Shown here piece after piece: positions 1 to 11,100 of a stretch of DNA of 64,000 nt. Each line of letters starts with the position of its first letter. Position 1 is the first letter of the stretch. A program made the position numbers and the translations under genes. The notes under the pieces were generated by a model, which saw nothing but the letters and a program-made list of their open reading frames with translations, did no database searches and was not told the origin of the DNA. The stretch comes from JBGSPQ01 sp964346765 (GTDB lineage Bacteria > Patescibacteriota > Gracilibacteria > UBA1369). Location of the stretch: positions 1-64,000 of the forward strand of contig CAYFWB010000005.1 of assembly GCA_964346765.1 (NCBI GenBank). The letters are read 5' to 3'.

Positions 1-107
1 AGTATAAGCACTTGTATCTTAACACGGTGTCCTATTTGTCTGTGTACTATATAATTGCCAATTAAAAGTTGATTGCATAATCCAGGGATTGTGGTATAAA
101 GGAGTTG

Positions 108-1025
108 ATGAATAACAGTTCAGAGAACAAAACGGATCAGCAAAGCGCACCGGACATCTTATCAGGGACATGCCGGACAATAGATAAGACCGCATACGCG
201 GCGGCTGTTTTGGGAATAATTGCCGCAGTCAGTCAAAAAGTGGATCAAAATATAGACATCAACCTCAAAAATGAAGATGAAATTTTTGTACTGGCGGATG
301 AGAGAGATCCCAGGTGCGAAGACGACACTTTGTTTTATGTCAAAACCGAGGTTGATAAAATGGCAGACGCCATTATGGAAATGGATCCCAATCCTTCCAC
401 TGTAGAAACACCTAGAGCCAGAAAAAAAACTTATGATTTGGATTTTAATATCCGGAGCAGTTCATATTCCGCGACTTTGGTTGATGTGGATTGCAGGAAA
501 GAACACGCGGATAAATGTTACACCGGAGGGCATCCTTTTCATGAGTATGCTGAATATCTGCGTTTTCATAATAAAACCAATAATAAAGCTTTAAGGTACA
601 TGCTTTTTGCAAACGGAATTGGCATTTGGCTGGAAAATAAAGTCCAAGCAGAACCCTGGGCTTTTGCTTCGGAGCTTGATTACCGGGAGGTACATCGCTG
701 CGCATTTAATGGGAAGCCTAATATTATTCCGCCACTACCTCTTAGTGTTCTGTTGGGGTTCGATTTTGACCCTGAACCGCGATACATGCAACCGGTCAGC
801 AAAGATTATTATCTCTATTCCGATTCGGGCTTTAATAGTTTTACAAGGTATCCTTTGTCACCTCGCTGTTCAATTGACGTTGATAAAAATAAAGATTATC
901 TTCCGCAGACAACTGAAAAATTTTTCAAAGGTGTCGGACATGCTTATCTTGCTTGGAAAAAGCGCAAAGCGGAAGAAAAGACAAGAATCGAACAGCAAAA
1001 CAAAGAATACGCAGAAGATATCTGA
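108..1025 (+). CDS. Exported protein of unknown function
   Basis: I do not recognise a family. The 305-residue product begins with about 27 polar residues, then a hydrophobic segment (TAYAAAVLGIIAAV) that looks like a signal peptide or anchor; the rest is hydrophilic with scattered Cys, Tyr and Trp, as in secreted proteins. I chose the ATG at 108 over the TTG at 105 because a GGAG motif (101-104) directly abuts the TTG; even so the spacing to 108 is only 3 bases. This is one of few AT-rich genes here with an SD. The long polar stretch before the signal segment recurs in the exported proteins at 32688, 33969 and 42615. It converges on dinB with a 14-base gap. Confidence 0.6.
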   Translation: MNNSSENKTDQQSAPDILSGTCRTIDKTAYAAAVLGIIAAVSQKVDQNIDINLKNEDEIFVLADERDPRCEDDTLFYVKTEVDKMADAIMEMDPNPSTVETPRARKKTYDLDFNIRSSSYSATLVDVDCRKEHADKCYTGGHPFHEYAEYLRFHNKTNNKALRYMLFANGIGIWLENKVQAEPWAFASELDYREVHRCAFNGKPNIIPPLPLSVLLGFDFDPEPRYMQPVSKDYYLYSDSGFNSFTRYPLSPRCSIDVDKNKDYLPQTTEKFFKGVGHAYLAWKKRKAEEKTRIEQQNKEYAEDI

Positions 1026-1039
1026 TTGTTAACAAGCAA

Positions 1040-2344
1040 TCACTCCACACTCATCATCGGTATATTTAAATGTTTTCTTTTTGATTCACCTTTTAAGCGA
1101 TTCATTTTGCGCACGGGAACGTCACCCCGCTTATAAACATGTTGCGGCGTGGTTTGCGCCAACGCCCCCGCGCCCGTATGCACAGAATGTTTGCCGAATC
1201 TTAGCGCAAGTCTATCCACTGCCGCGTAAATTTTTTTCATATCATCAACTTTAAGCGGCGGTTCAAACAAAGACATCTGCACTCCGTCGTCCAGAATCAG
1301 TCCCGTTAAAACCAGGCCCGTCGCCCTGTACAAAATTTTAGCGCGAAACAATTTATCAAAAACCGCCCGCAAAATCTTCACCATATCCTGAGGGAAAGCC
1401 GTCGGGCGACTGAATTTCACCTCCACCCCGTTAGTTTTATAGTCCTGCTTGCGCAAAAAAATAACAATTCCTTTCGCCGCAAGATGATGCCGTCTGGCCT
1501 TGATACAAGCGTTTTCCATGTTCTTGCACAATTGGGCGAAAACATAAGCTTTATCGTTGGAAGCCGGCGTAAAAGTTTTGGTTTTGCTGATGCTCTGATA
1601 GTCGGTTTTGTCCTCCGTGGCGACCTCATAAACCTGCTCGCCGTTCAGTTCCCGCCAGATTTCATAGTGCGGTTTTGTGAAATGTTTTCGTATAAATCCC
1701 TCATCCTTCCGCGCGAAATCAAGCGCCGTTTCAATCCCCATCGACCTGCAGTAGGCCGAAGTACTCGGTCCCACACCCCAAATTTTATCAATCTCCGTAA
1801 CCGCCAGATATTTATGAATCTCTTTGCCGGGAATCGGCGTAAAACCCGCCGGTTTGCGGTATTTAGAACCAAGTTTAGCCAGCACCTTGCTTAAACTCAA
1901 CCCCACCGAAACCGTAATTCCCAAATCCGATTCAACAGCCTCCTTCACGCGCAATGCGATCGTAATGTAAGAAGCATGGTAAGGGCGTTGGTAGCCCGTA
2001 ATGTCGGCAAACGCCTCATCAATGGAATATTCTTCAATTGTTGGAGTAAAACGTCTGATAACCGCGAAAAGACGCTTGGAAAACAAACTGTAAGTCTCAT
2101 AATCCGAAGGCAGAATTATTGCGTCCGGACAAAGTTTTTTCACTTCCCATAAAGGCACCCCGCGCTTAACGCCGCGCGCCTTGGCTTCATAACTGGCCGC
2201 CGCCACAATCCCTCGCTCCTTACCGGTAACCACAGGCTTCCCGCGCAGCGCCGGATTCACTGCCTGCTCGCAAGAGGCGAAAAAGGCGTCGCAATCAATA
2301 TGCATAATTGCCCGCGGCCACGACCGCAGTGTAATAAATTGCAT
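1040..2344 (-). CDS. dinB: DNA polymerase IV (Y-family translesion polymerase)
   Basis: Error-prone polymerase that copies past damaged bases. The N-terminal catalytic motif HIDCDAFFASCEQ and the second carboxylate motif YSIDEAF are intact, followed by the helix-hairpin-helix region and the C-terminal little-finger domain, for about 434 residues, a normal length. The ATG at 2344 is preferred over an upstream GTG at 2353 because an AGGTGA-type SD lies four to five bases before it, inside a palindrome (2349-2361). It follows lexA closely on the same strand, so lexA and dinB form a two-gene SOS operon, presumably repressed by LexA at 2974-2995. Confidence 0.95.
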   Translation of the reverse strand: MQFITLRSWPRAIMHIDCDAFFASCEQAVNPALRGKPVVTGKERGIVAAASYEAKARGVKRGVPLWEVKKLCPDAIILPSDYETYSLFSKRLFAVIRRFTPTIEEYSIDEAFADITGYQRPYHASYITIALRVKEAVESDLGITVSVGLSLSKVLAKLGSKYRKPAGFTPIPGKEIHKYLAVTEIDKIWGVGPSTSAYCRSMGIETALDFARKDEGFIRKHFTKPHYEIWRELNGEQVYEVATEDKTDYQSISKTKTFTPASNDKAYVFAQLCKNMENACIKARRHHLAAKGIVIFLRKQDYKTNGVEVKFSRPTAFPQDMVKILRAVFDKLFRAKILYRATGLVLTGLILDDGVQMSLFEPPLKVDDMKKIYAAVDRLALRFGKHSVHTGAGALAQTTPQHVYKRGDVPVRKMNRLKGESKRKHLNIPMMSVE

Positions 2345-2348
2345 GTAG

Positions 2349-2361
2349 TTCACCTGGTGAA
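2349..2361 (-). promoter_or_regulatory. Palindromic SD box TTCACCNGGTGAA before dinB
   Basis: A 13-base palindrome lies between lexA and dinB. On the coding strand it reads TTCACCAGGTGAA, then four bases, then the dinB ATG. The AGGTGA half is a Shine-Dalgarno match and the TTCACC half is its exact complement, so the site could hide its own SD by pairing. Two further copies with the same four-base spacing to an ATG occur at 29862 and 31150. Confidence 0.5.
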
Positions 2362-2366
2362 TTTAT

Positions 2367-2948
2367 TTAATACTTCCTAACAACACTCGTAACCACCCCC
2401 GCCACTCTAAGCTCGTCTTTAGCGAAGATAGGTTTAAATTTTTTGTTTGCCGGCTTCAAAATTGCCGGCTGACCCGTACCGGCACGCATAAAAAATTTGA
2501 TCGTCCATTTGCCGTCCACTTCAGCAATCACAATGTCGCCGCTTTTAGGCTGTTTACCGCGGTTGATAATCACCATGTCTCCGGGCATGATGCCCGCTTC
2601 AATCATACTGTCACCGGTCACTTTCAGCATAAAACTGGATTCCTTGTTTTCAATCAGCCAGTCGTCCAGACTGATTGTCTCAACATTTTCCTCTTCCGCG
2701 GGAGAAGGGAATCCGGCCTGAATCGTTCCTAAAACTTTTACGGGATAAAACAATTTACCCGGCAACAGTTTACCGGCTGAATCTCTTTGAATAATACCCG
2801 CTTCCAACCACTTTCTGGCCCAATAAGTAACCGCGTTTTTCGACTTTGCGCCAATTAAAGTCATTAGTTCGCCGTAGCTTGGCATCCTTTTATTTTCAAA
2901 ATAAAAGTTCTTAAGTTTTTCTAAATGTTGATTATTATTTTTGTTCAT
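2367..2948 (-). CDS. lexA: LexA SOS repressor (S24 self-cleaving)
   Basis: Transcriptional repressor of DNA-damage genes, inactivated by RecA-stimulated self-cleavage. The 193-residue protein has an N-terminal winged-helix DNA-binding domain (about 1-70), the Ala-Gly scissile site in IQAGFPSP (about residue 78), the catalytic Ser in GDSMIEAG and the catalytic Lys in KWTIKFF, all intact. It heads an operon with dinB. A promoter with an embedded inverted repeat lies 26 bases upstream, so autoregulation is likely. Confidence 0.93.
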   Translation of the reverse strand: MNKNNNQHLEKLKNFYFENKRMPSYGELMTLIGAKSKNAVTYWARKWLEAGIIQRDSAGKLLPGKLFYPVKVLGTIQAGFPSPAEEENVETISLDDWLIENKESSFMLKVTGDSMIEAGIMPGDMVIINRGKQPKSGDIVIAEVDGKWTIKFFMRAGTGQPAILKPANKKFKPIFAKDELRVAGVVTSVVRKY

Positions 2949-2973
2949 ACGAAATATTTAATCCGTTACTATT

Positions 2974-3003
2974 TTATTATACAAAAGTATAATAAGCAAT
3001 CAA
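2974..3003 (-). promoter_or_regulatory. lexA-dinB promoter with LexA-type operator
   Basis: On the minus strand a TTGATT -35 (2998-3003), a 16-base spacer and a perfect TATAAT -10 (2976-2981) face lexA. A perfect inverted repeat with 9-base arms and a 4-base centre (2974-2995) covers the -10 and spacer. Its core is ATAC-N4-GTAT, the same half-site spacing as the GAAC-N4-GTTC boxes of Gram-positive LexA. I found no second exact copy in the window, so the regulon beyond lexA-dinB is not visible here. Confidence 0.75.
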
Positions 3004-3130
3004 AAATAAATATGTTATCATTTAAGAAATCAAATGGACATATGGACGGCTATGCTTTTGGCTCAACATTCAAACAATAAATTTTAACCAACGAGGGTGC
3101 AATCAGAGCTCAAATGTTCAAGCATAAAGT

Positions 3131-3159
3131 TTGACATAGTGAACCCAAATAGCTTAAAT
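3131..3159 (+). promoter_or_regulatory. Sigma-70-type promoter for the gene at 3192
   Basis: TTGACA (3131-3136), a 17-base spacer and TTAAAT (3154-3159), about 30 bases before the downstream start codon. The start has no SD. Sequence-only prediction. Confidence 0.5.
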
Positions 3160-3191
3160 ATCTTCCAAAAGTAAATAATCAAAATCTACTC

Positions 3192-3884
3192 ATGGAAACC
3201 GAACGAACTGTTGAATCAACCAATCCCATACAAAAATCATTCAATAAAGACCTGCAGGTGCTTCACAGGTTCTACTATTTTTTTAAAAATTTCTACAGTG
3301 AACGGATGGATGAACTGGTTGAAGCCCTGGAAGCTGATGAAACGGAAGATGAGGATTTTGCAATTAAATATGAAGTCGATTTTGGTTACGACATAGGATT
3401 TACTATCACCAAAGAAAAATTTAACGATCAAGACGCCATAGTTTTGGCAGTTGCGCTTCAGAGTGAGTTTGAAGAAATGAACATTTTGAAAGGGCTGGAG
3501 GATCAATTGATGGAATGGGCTGATTACGAAGATCAGTATGAATCTGTTCTTGAAACATTCAAAATGTACGGCGCCGAAAAACTGGCTATGAGAATGATTT
3601 TTAAAGGTGAAAACCTGAACAGAATTTTTGATCAACCCATGGCTGTTGATATAATCATGACTGCGGACGAGGAAGATGAAACCATGTTCAGCTTTCGGGT
3701 CGACCAAACTACCAATCCCGATGAAACGGTTCTTGAGGTTGAAAAAAGAGTGGCGAAGTTGCTCGAAAGCATCATTTACATTGTCGAAAAAATGCATTTT
3801 CAACGAATACTGCATATAGCAATCAATACCGACGAACAGATTCAAGCGGCTACCAGACTTGAAGATGAAACAAAACCTATTTAA
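3192..3884 (+). CDS. Acidic cytoplasmic protein of unknown function
   Basis: The 230-residue product has no family I recognise. It is strongly acidic (EALEADETEDEDF; TADEEDETMF), has no signal peptide or membrane segment, and looks like a soluble alpha/beta protein. It has its own promoter-like sequence and no SD. It stands alone: its last 8 bases overlap the end of the convergent bactofilin-like gene. Confidence 0.65.
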   Translation: METERTVESTNPIQKSFNKDLQVLHRFYYFFKNFYSERMDELVEALEADETEDEDFAIKYEVDFGYDIGFTITKEKFNDQDAIVLAVALQSEFEEMNILKGLEDQLMEWADYEDQYESVLETFKMYGAEKLAMRMIFKGENLNRIFDQPMAVDIIMTADEEDETMFSFRVDQTTNPDETVLEVEKRVAKLLESIIYIVEKMHFQRILHIAINTDEQIQAATRLEDETKPI

Positions 3885-4863
3885 CCTGCTTCATCACTTT
3901 CCAGTCGGTTGTCAGCACCGCGCCCATGCTGTAAAGGAAGAAAACCCCTCCCAGAATAAAGCCCGCGACCGGAACCAGTGTAAGTAATGTCAAAACAGCT
4001 ATACCGGAAAGTCCCCATACCCAGTCCAGTTGGATTTTTTTCGCTCTCATAATCCATTTCTGCATCAGACTGCCGAACAAAACACCCGCCAGAACGAGAT
4101 TCACCATTATATAAATAATATACATAAACAAAACAACAACTCCCAGCATCGCGCCTATTCCAGTAAACATCGCGATAATAGCGAAAATCGGAGCCGTTAC
4201 CAAGACAAGAAGTCCCACGCCCAGGTGTTTCCAGAAAGAACCTTTCTTGGTAGCGTTGGTAAGATATCTGTTAACAACATTTGGGAATAATTTCATTAAT
4301 ACGGACGCCAGAACAATATAACCCAGAATTGTGAATACAAGGCCGAACCACGTACCGGCGCTGGCAAATTTTTGCCACTCGGCTTTTTTTTCGGCAATAC
4401 CTTCAGACTGTTCCGTATAAATTTTTTGCGTGCCGAATATTTTCGCATTTTCATTAACATCCACTGTCCCACCGCCTGCCACAAGATCTTTTCTAACACT
4501 GGCGTTCGGACCAAGCTTTACATCACCGCCAAAGGCAATAACTTCACCGTTCACTTTACCGTCCAGATAAATTTGCCCGCCAAAAACACGTACATCATCA
4601 TCAATCTGACCTGTAATGGATACGTTACCCCCGGCCACAACCAGATCTTTCAGCACTCTTCCCGTAATAGTCACATTACCCCCACTCATATACAGATCTC
4701 CCTGCACGTCGCCGTCCATAATCGGATTGCCGCCCGCAAGATAAAGGTTGCCCATAATAACATCTCCTTTTGGCACATTTTCATCCGCCATAAAATAAGC
4801 GGCCATTGCCACAGTTGGGATCATAAGAAGCATTACAGCAATTAATACTGAAAGTTTTTTCAT
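3877..4863 (-). CDS. Bactofilin-like beta-solenoid protein with C-terminal membrane helices
   Basis: The start is set at the Met of MKKLSVLIAVMLLM, which begins a signal peptide; an in-frame ATG at 4902 would add 13 residues. Residues of about 25-140 are short repeats of the type GDLYMSGGNVTITGRV, GGQIYLDGKV and GGDVKLGPNA, the right-handed beta-helix pattern of polymer-forming bactofilin-like domains. After a linker come about four hydrophobic helices. Exported or membrane-anchored polymer-forming proteins of this kind are known in several phyla; a role in envelope organisation is inference. The gene overlaps the convergent neighbour by 8 bases. Confidence 0.75.
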   Translation of the reverse strand: MKKLSVLIAVMLLMIPTVAMAAYFMADENVPKGDVIMGNLYLAGGNPIMDGDVQGDLYMSGGNVTITGRVLKDLVVAGGNVSITGQIDDDVRVFGGQIYLDGKVNGEVIAFGGDVKLGPNASVRKDLVAGGGTVDVNENAKIFGTQKIYTEQSEGIAEKKAEWQKFASAGTWFGLVFTILGYIVLASVLMKLFPNVVNRYLTNATKKGSFWKHLGVGLLVLVTAPIFAIIAMFTGIGAMLGVVVLFMYIIYIMVNLVLAGVLFGSLMQKWIMRAKKIQLDWVWGLSGIAVLTLLTLVPVAGFILGGVFFLYSMGAVLTTDWKVMKQVK

Positions 4864-5006
4864 TTTGAGTTGATTAAAAATCATTACATTAATTAATAAC
4901 ATATCTGCGGTCCGGTCTCAAGATCTCCAGACAAATAGAATATAAAAACCTGATAATTAACATAACTAAAAAAATATGTTAGAATATATATATAATAATA
5001 GTAAGA

Positions 5007-8000
5007 ATGACTAAAGAAAAAATTACAATCAAGCCCACACAAATAAGTAATAAAGACCAAATTGAGAATCTCGATAACAGTAATCCAAGAAATGACGAAA
5101 CTGCATTAAACCAAACTAATATATGCAACATTCGGAGTGCGGTCGCGTCAAAATACAAGGGACAGTATCAGGGAGCCGACAATAAAAGTAAACAAGCTGA
5201 ATTGAACCCGGAGCTGCTACCATACAAAGAGCAAATGCAACAGTGGGTGGAAACGCACATGGATTTTCTTAAATTTTTCTTTAACGTTAGGGGCACCGAT
5301 TTTAATGTTGTTTACGGCGAATGGTTTTATTACTCACCGAAAACCAATCAAATCTGTCTTGGTGTAAGAACTTTTAAAGAAGCTGTTGAAAAAGACAAAG
5401 ATGATTTGGATTCCGGAGCTATGACTCTTGACCAGATATTCTTTGCACTTCTGCACGAAATATCACATTTTAAAACCACGCTTGAAATGGATAAAGCTGG
5501 AAAGTTGAATCTTCTGGCGCATTTTCAATATGAAGCTAAAAAGAAGATTCGGTCGGCGGACAATCCCGATAAATTTGTCAGCCTGGCTAGACCTTATGGT
5601 CATTTTTATAACATCTTGGAAGACGCGATCGTAAATTATATGGTGTCAAACACCGTTCAATTCTCTTCACCGCAAGCAAGGAAACAAATTGTGGATTTAT
5701 ACACGGAAAAATTCTTTCAGCTATATCGTAAAGTCAATCCCGGTGAAGGAGATCATATTCTTGATGTCAACCTCAAGACAGGCCAAAAAAAATATCAAAA
5801 AGTAGAACCCGGTAACGGCGACTATCAATTATTGAGAAGGGACGACTATGAGAAAGGATTTGATGTCTCGCAACTGGAAAATATGTCTCAACTAAGTTCA
5901 CAGTTTTTAACATTCTTCATCAAAGCCCATATGGGGGTAATCAACCCTGATGATATTTATGATGGAGTGGAATTCAAAGCCGGAAAAATTAAAGTGGAGG
6001 CGGAAATAGCCGCTATATTTAAAGAACCAATCCACAGATTATACAAAAGACTGATTAAAAAGGTTGAACACAAATACGCCGCTGATCCCGCAAAGCTTAA
6101 AAGATATAAAGATTTTATGTGCGATTCCGTATCGGTGCCGGTTTACGGCAAACAGAAAAATGGAATTACACAGATCGGCCAGCAAATTGTTTCAAATGTA
6201 GCACCCTCAAATGTGAGGGATGCGGACAATTTTGGAGGTGAAGCCTGGAACTCATTCCTTTTCAATATGAAAAAGCTCAGCATTAAGAACGCTGACAAAT
6301 TGAGTTTATGGGAACTATTTAATAAATTTAAAGAACTGGATTTCAGACAAACGAATCAACTGGCAATACCCTTCAAGTTGACATATGCCCAAAGAACGGC
6401 AGTAATTAGACAGGCCATCGAGCCGATTTTTTCACTGATGTGTCTACTGGATGATTCTTTCGACTTAAAATTACCGCCGGAAAACATGGAGCACGGACAG
6501 GGTGGAGGAGAAGTCTCGGATCAGCAGCAAGGCGATAGTGAATCTGACAAGGAAAGACTAAATGAAGACCCCAACGCATATTGGAAAAAAGGCGTCGAGG
6601 TAAGAGAAGTTAAAACCGGCAGATCCGGAATAATCAAAAATGTATATAAGGACGGAGACGGTAATGTTATATCCGTTGATATTACTTATTTTGAAGATCC
6701 CAAAACCAAAATGGCCACCTCTATAAACGGCCGCAAGGTGGAATTTACCGGTGAAGAAGCAAATATTAAAGATCCGGCAAACAATCTGGTAATTATTCAG
6801 AAAAAACCGTTGAAGCAGGGTCAGTATTCAAAAAAAGCAGCCGGTGTAATGATGGATTATCTGGAAAAGCCTGAAGAAAAAAATGCAGATCGGGAGCCGG
6901 CAGATAATGATCGACCTGTTCCCGCTGAGGGAAAAGATGTAGATGATATAAATGATATCTTTGGCGGATTGATCGATGCCATAAAAGAGGGCATCGAAGA
7001 TGATGAAAGAAAAGAAAATTATGAAGAATTTCAAAAAACTGAAGAAAGCCCCGAATATCAAAATAGAAAAGCAAGACACAAGCGAGATAAAAAGCTGATC
7101 AGGGAGCTGGGGCAACTTAATCAAAATGAGCCCGAAGAAGAAGAGGATATATACAAATTACCAGAAATGGGGAACGCCAAAGTGGTTGCCAAGTATAATG
7201 AACTTGAATCAATTATCCGTCCATACGTTGAAAAAATGGCTCACAGCTGGCGAGAGGTGATAGACAATATCGCCCAGGTTATTAGTATAGAAAAAGATAA
7301 ATACTATACACAGGGCAAAATCGACATAAAAAAAGCACAGCGTTACCTGCCCGAAGTCGAATTTGGAGGTAGTTTGGATGACAAAAAAATTAAAGAGCTC
7401 TGGGTCGAAAAAATCAAAACCGAGCTTCGCCCCAAAATGCTCCGACTTCACCTGGTGATAGACAATTCCGGTAGTATGACCGGAAAAATCGATCAGCTCA
7501 GAATGGCGATCATGCTTTTAAATAGTTCATTAAGGTCACTCCGATCTATCTTTAGAAGCGAACTGGAATCCGTCTTGGGAGGAGACTATACTGAAGACAT
7601 GGATCTGGTTTGCGACGTAAAAATTACAAAATTCGGAAGCAAATCAAAAACGGTTAAACCTTATGAAATAAATGATTTTTCATTTCTAAACGCCGATCCC
7701 CGTGAAATCCACATATTGCCGACAGTGGATCCGGATTTGGAGCAGGTCGCAACAATGGCCGCCTTCCAAAAGCTAAACTGTTCAGAAGGAACTGATGATT
7801 CGGACTTCTGGCCGGTATTGATTGATCGCTACCAAAAAGAACCGGAACTGTTGAAAGCCATTCATGAAGGCAAATTGACCGATGTCGTTCTGCAAATTTC
7901 AGACGGGGCGATAGATGGAACAGACATTGCAGTCGCGTCACTTGAAAAATTGAGAAAACTGGGTATAAAGCACGGTGGATTTGCTATCGGCGGTACGCCG

Positions 8001-8162
8001 GCTGAAGATGCCCTTGCAAAAAGACACGGACCGAATAAAGTTACCAAGGCCGATTCAGCCGAAGAAATAATGGATGAGTTTTCTAAATTTCTTTCCGCTA
8101 CGGTAAAAGATGAAGTGGAAAAACCAATGATAAAAAGCATTGAGTATACAAATCAAAGCTGA
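5007..8162 (+). CDS. Giant metallopeptidase-like protein with C-terminal VWA domain
   Basis: 1051 residues. An HEISH zinc-binding motif (HExxH) lies near residues 150-154 in a predicted metallopeptidase-like region. A lysine- and acid-rich middle includes a KOW-like stretch (about 530-580), and a C-terminal von Willebrand A domain starts near 812 with the MIDAS motif DNSGSM. The general plan resembles proteins that pair a putative metallopeptidase domain with a VWA-like domain next to MoxR ATPases, but this one is far larger. There is no signal peptide, so it is likely cytoplasmic. It is followed after 35 bases by the AAA+ gene, its expected partner. No SD precedes the ATG. Confidence 0.8.
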   Translation: MTKEKITIKPTQISNKDQIENLDNSNPRNDETALNQTNICNIRSAVASKYKGQYQGADNKSKQAELNPELLPYKEQMQQWVETHMDFLKFFFNVRGTDFNVVYGEWFYYSPKTNQICLGVRTFKEAVEKDKDDLDSGAMTLDQIFFALLHEISHFKTTLEMDKAGKLNLLAHFQYEAKKKIRSADNPDKFVSLARPYGHFYNILEDAIVNYMVSNTVQFSSPQARKQIVDLYTEKFFQLYRKVNPGEGDHILDVNLKTGQKKYQKVEPGNGDYQLLRRDDYEKGFDVSQLENMSQLSSQFLTFFIKAHMGVINPDDIYDGVEFKAGKIKVEAEIAAIFKEPIHRLYKRLIKKVEHKYAADPAKLKRYKDFMCDSVSVPVYGKQKNGITQIGQQIVSNVAPSNVRDADNFGGEAWNSFLFNMKKLSIKNADKLSLWELFNKFKELDFRQTNQLAIPFKLTYAQRTAVIRQAIEPIFSLMCLLDDSFDLKLPPENMEHGQGGGEVSDQQQGDSESDKERLNEDPNAYWKKGVEVREVKTGRSGIIKNVYKDGDGNVISVDITYFEDPKTKMATSINGRKVEFTGEEANIKDPANNLVIIQKKPLKQGQYSKKAAGVMMDYLEKPEEKNADREPADNDRPVPAEGKDVDDINDIFGGLIDAIKEGIEDDERKENYEEFQKTEESPEYQNRKARHKRDKKLIRELGQLNQNEPEEEEDIYKLPEMGNAKVVAKYNELESIIRPYVEKMAHSWREVIDNIAQVISIEKDKYYTQGKIDIKKAQRYLPEVEFGGSLDDKKIKELWVEKIKTELRPKMLRLHLVIDNSGSMTGKIDQLRMAIMLLNSSLRSLRSIFRSELESVLGGDYTEDMDLVCDVKITKFGSKSKTVKPYEINDFSFLNADPREIHILPTVDPDLEQVATMAAFQKLNCSEGTDDSDFWPVLIDRYQKEPELLKAIHEGKLTDVVLQISDGAIDGTDIAVASLEKLRKLGIKHGGFAIGGTPAEDALAKRHGPNKVTKADSAEEIMDEFSKFLSATVKDEVEKPMIKSIEYTNQS

Positions 8163-8197
8163 AATCTGCTATACTTATATGAAAATAAACAAACAAT

Positions 8198-11100
8198 ATG
8201 CACGAAATTAATAAACCTCCTCTTCTGCGCGATGCTCAGATTAAATCGGAAAATTTATTTTCTCTTCAGGCCGAAGGGGTGGATCCTTCAAAAATAGAAG
8301 ATGCCGTTGAACTGGAATCCGATGTATTGATGCTCAAGTTTATGAGAGAAGAAATGTTAAGCATGCTGGATGAAATAAGGTCTTACACGGAATATGAGAC
8401 GATTTTGGATTCACCTTTTTTCGACGAAGAAAACATGCCTTTACCGTTAAAGGAATGCGAAAGAATGGCTAAAAATGATGAAATAAGCGTTCCCGAAGAC
8501 ATGGACCCTAGAATTGTTCAAAAGTTAAAAAATCGCATACTGGTTTTGAAGCACAAGAAAATGTTGGAAGATATAAAACAGAAAAAGCAAAACGTTTCAA
8601 CGGTTCTGCAATTTGAAGATGATTTAAATCTGATGAAAGAAGATTGGAAACTGTATGCCAAAATGTTGATCCAAAATTTGTATCGCCAAAACCGGGAGAT
8701 GTTTTTGTCGAACAAGGAAATGGATCAAGCACAGGTGGATGAAGCCGCCATAAGCAGGACAAAAGGTCAGACAAGATTAGTGTTAATACTAGTAAAGAAA
8801 ATTATTCATCTGAATCAAAGAATTGGTCAGATTTTGGAAGAAGGAGGCGAGCAAAAAGTGCTGGTGTTTATTAAATCTATAGCCGGTAAAATCAAAGAGG
8901 CCTTAAGAAATTTAAAAAATATACAACAAGGCGTTAAGTCGGCTAAAGCCGCTAAATTGGTGACCGGCCTTTATACTGCTTCGGAAACTGCCGGTATGGC
9001 GGGTTTGGAAGAAAGCGAAATTAGAGAAATTGAGGAACTGGAAATTAAAATGGATGAAGAACTTTTTGGAGAGAAAGGGAAAACATCCGATCAGGAAAAA
9101 CCGCGCGCCGGAGCCCGCGAATTACATGACGATCTGGGCAACCTGGTTAATACCGATACCTTAACCGCTTACGTAAATTACTCACGCGAACTGCGCCACC
9201 TTCACACAATGCTGACCGAAGGCCGTGTTGTTGAAACGGATTACGTTAAAGATATCATAGAACAGGCCATGCCGAATTTAACCAAGAACCCGCCCACCGT
9301 GGTCTATTTTCATGGAGACTACGGGACGGGTAAAACGGCCATTGCGGTGCATATTTCCAGAACCAGATTTAAAAAAGATCCTATCATAGTGGCCGGTAAC
9401 AAATTTCTTGAACCCGACAGATTCACCGAAGAGCTAAAAATCGAAAAAATGGAACCCAACGAATTTTTAAATGAACAATTAAGACAATTTGGCAAAGAAG
9501 GAAAATTTGAAGAAGGCGAAAACATGGGCGATATGATTACAGCTTTAATTGGCGATAAAGAAACCATAGTAAAAAAGATCGAAGAACGCAGAAAACAAGA
9601 ACAAAAATTAAAAAAACTTACCAAAGCACAAACCGACGAAATCAAACAGATGGTCGATTCAACATTTGAAAACCAGGTTCAGGGCAGATATGTAATAGGT
9701 GCCATGTACCGGGCAATGAAAGAGGGGATACCCCTGATTGTAGACGAAGCAAACGCCATAACGCCCGAAGTCATGATCGCTTTTAATGATTTGATGACAA
9801 AAAAAGTTGGCGATAAAGTACAGGTTCGTTCGGCAGAAAAAGAGATCGAGGTTAAAAAAGGGTATTGCGTTATCTGGACCGGTAATACCGGTGGCAGATA
9901 TAAAAGCGCCAGATATAACGACGTTGATCCGGCCGCGTTTTCAAGGATTGCCCCCATAAGAGTTACCTATTTGCCGCAGTCCAGATATAAGAGCGACTTG
10001 AGCGCTACTTTTGAAGAAAGACTTGAACTGGATAAACTTGCAGAAAAGTTCATGGAAGAAAACGGTGACATTGAAGGATTCAGGCTGGGTTCGTATAAAA
10101 AAATGAAAGAAGTCGCCAAGACCGATCAGATTTTTCAGGTATTGATGCTTAAACTATTAAATAACCGGCTCGGTGCCAGGTTATTAGTTAAGAAAGATGA
10201 TCCATATTCTGTCTTTAAAGAATTATATCGATTAAGCACCGCAGCCAGGGCAATCATGGATGTTTTTGAAGAAACGGTTGAAGACTTTCCACAGTCACCG
10301 GAACTTGTGCGCTGGATCGGAAGTGATACAGCGGCAACAGTTAAAAGCAAGTTAAGAAAAACCAATCTGACTATGCGTGGATTACTGGACAAAATTGTAG
10401 CCGCATATCTTGAAGACGGTATGGCTATGGATCTTGAATACTATGTCTTCAAATTTGTCAAAGAACTGGCCCAAATGCCCGAAGAAATGGCCATTGTTTA
10501 TACAGTGATGAAACAGCATGGGTTTTTTATGGGTGATGGTTGGAATTCTGTAAATTCCGCAGGCAACTTAAAGGAATTTCATGACAAGCTGGGGAATTTT
10601 GATGTTTTAACTATGCCCAAATACGAAAAAGTAGATATCAACGGAGATTATGTGTCTTTGCTTAAACCTGCGGGACAGGAAAGGGATTATGTGTTAAAAT
10701 ACTTCCCGTCAATGGAAACAATGCAATTGGTATTCGGCTATCTGCCACCCCGAAAGCTACAAGAATATCAGGAACTGGCGGATATTAACGAAGCCGAACA
10801 AAAAAAATCCTTAAACCTAGATACAATGAACGAAAAAGAAAATCAAATCAGAGAGGCTCTTGAAAGAATCAAAGAGGCCTTTGATCCCAAAAAACTGTAT
10901 GCCGGTCAAGAACTCGGTACCAGCGAAGACTTGAATGAAGAAGGTGAAAGAGTCGAAAAAGAATTGGAAATTATTAATAATATGAGAGAATTCAATCGGC
11001 AAGCCGGGGAATTAAAAATTGATGACATGGATTACATGACGTCATTGTCTTATGAAGAATATCTTGAAGTTGCCGGCAAGTTCTGCGATATGATACTAAA

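Noticed and set aside
7447..7459. Fourth copy of the TTCACCNGGTGAA box
   Set aside because: It reads TTCACCTGGTGAT, with one arm mismatched, lies inside the VWA coding sequence (LHLVID) and has no ATG at the right spacing.
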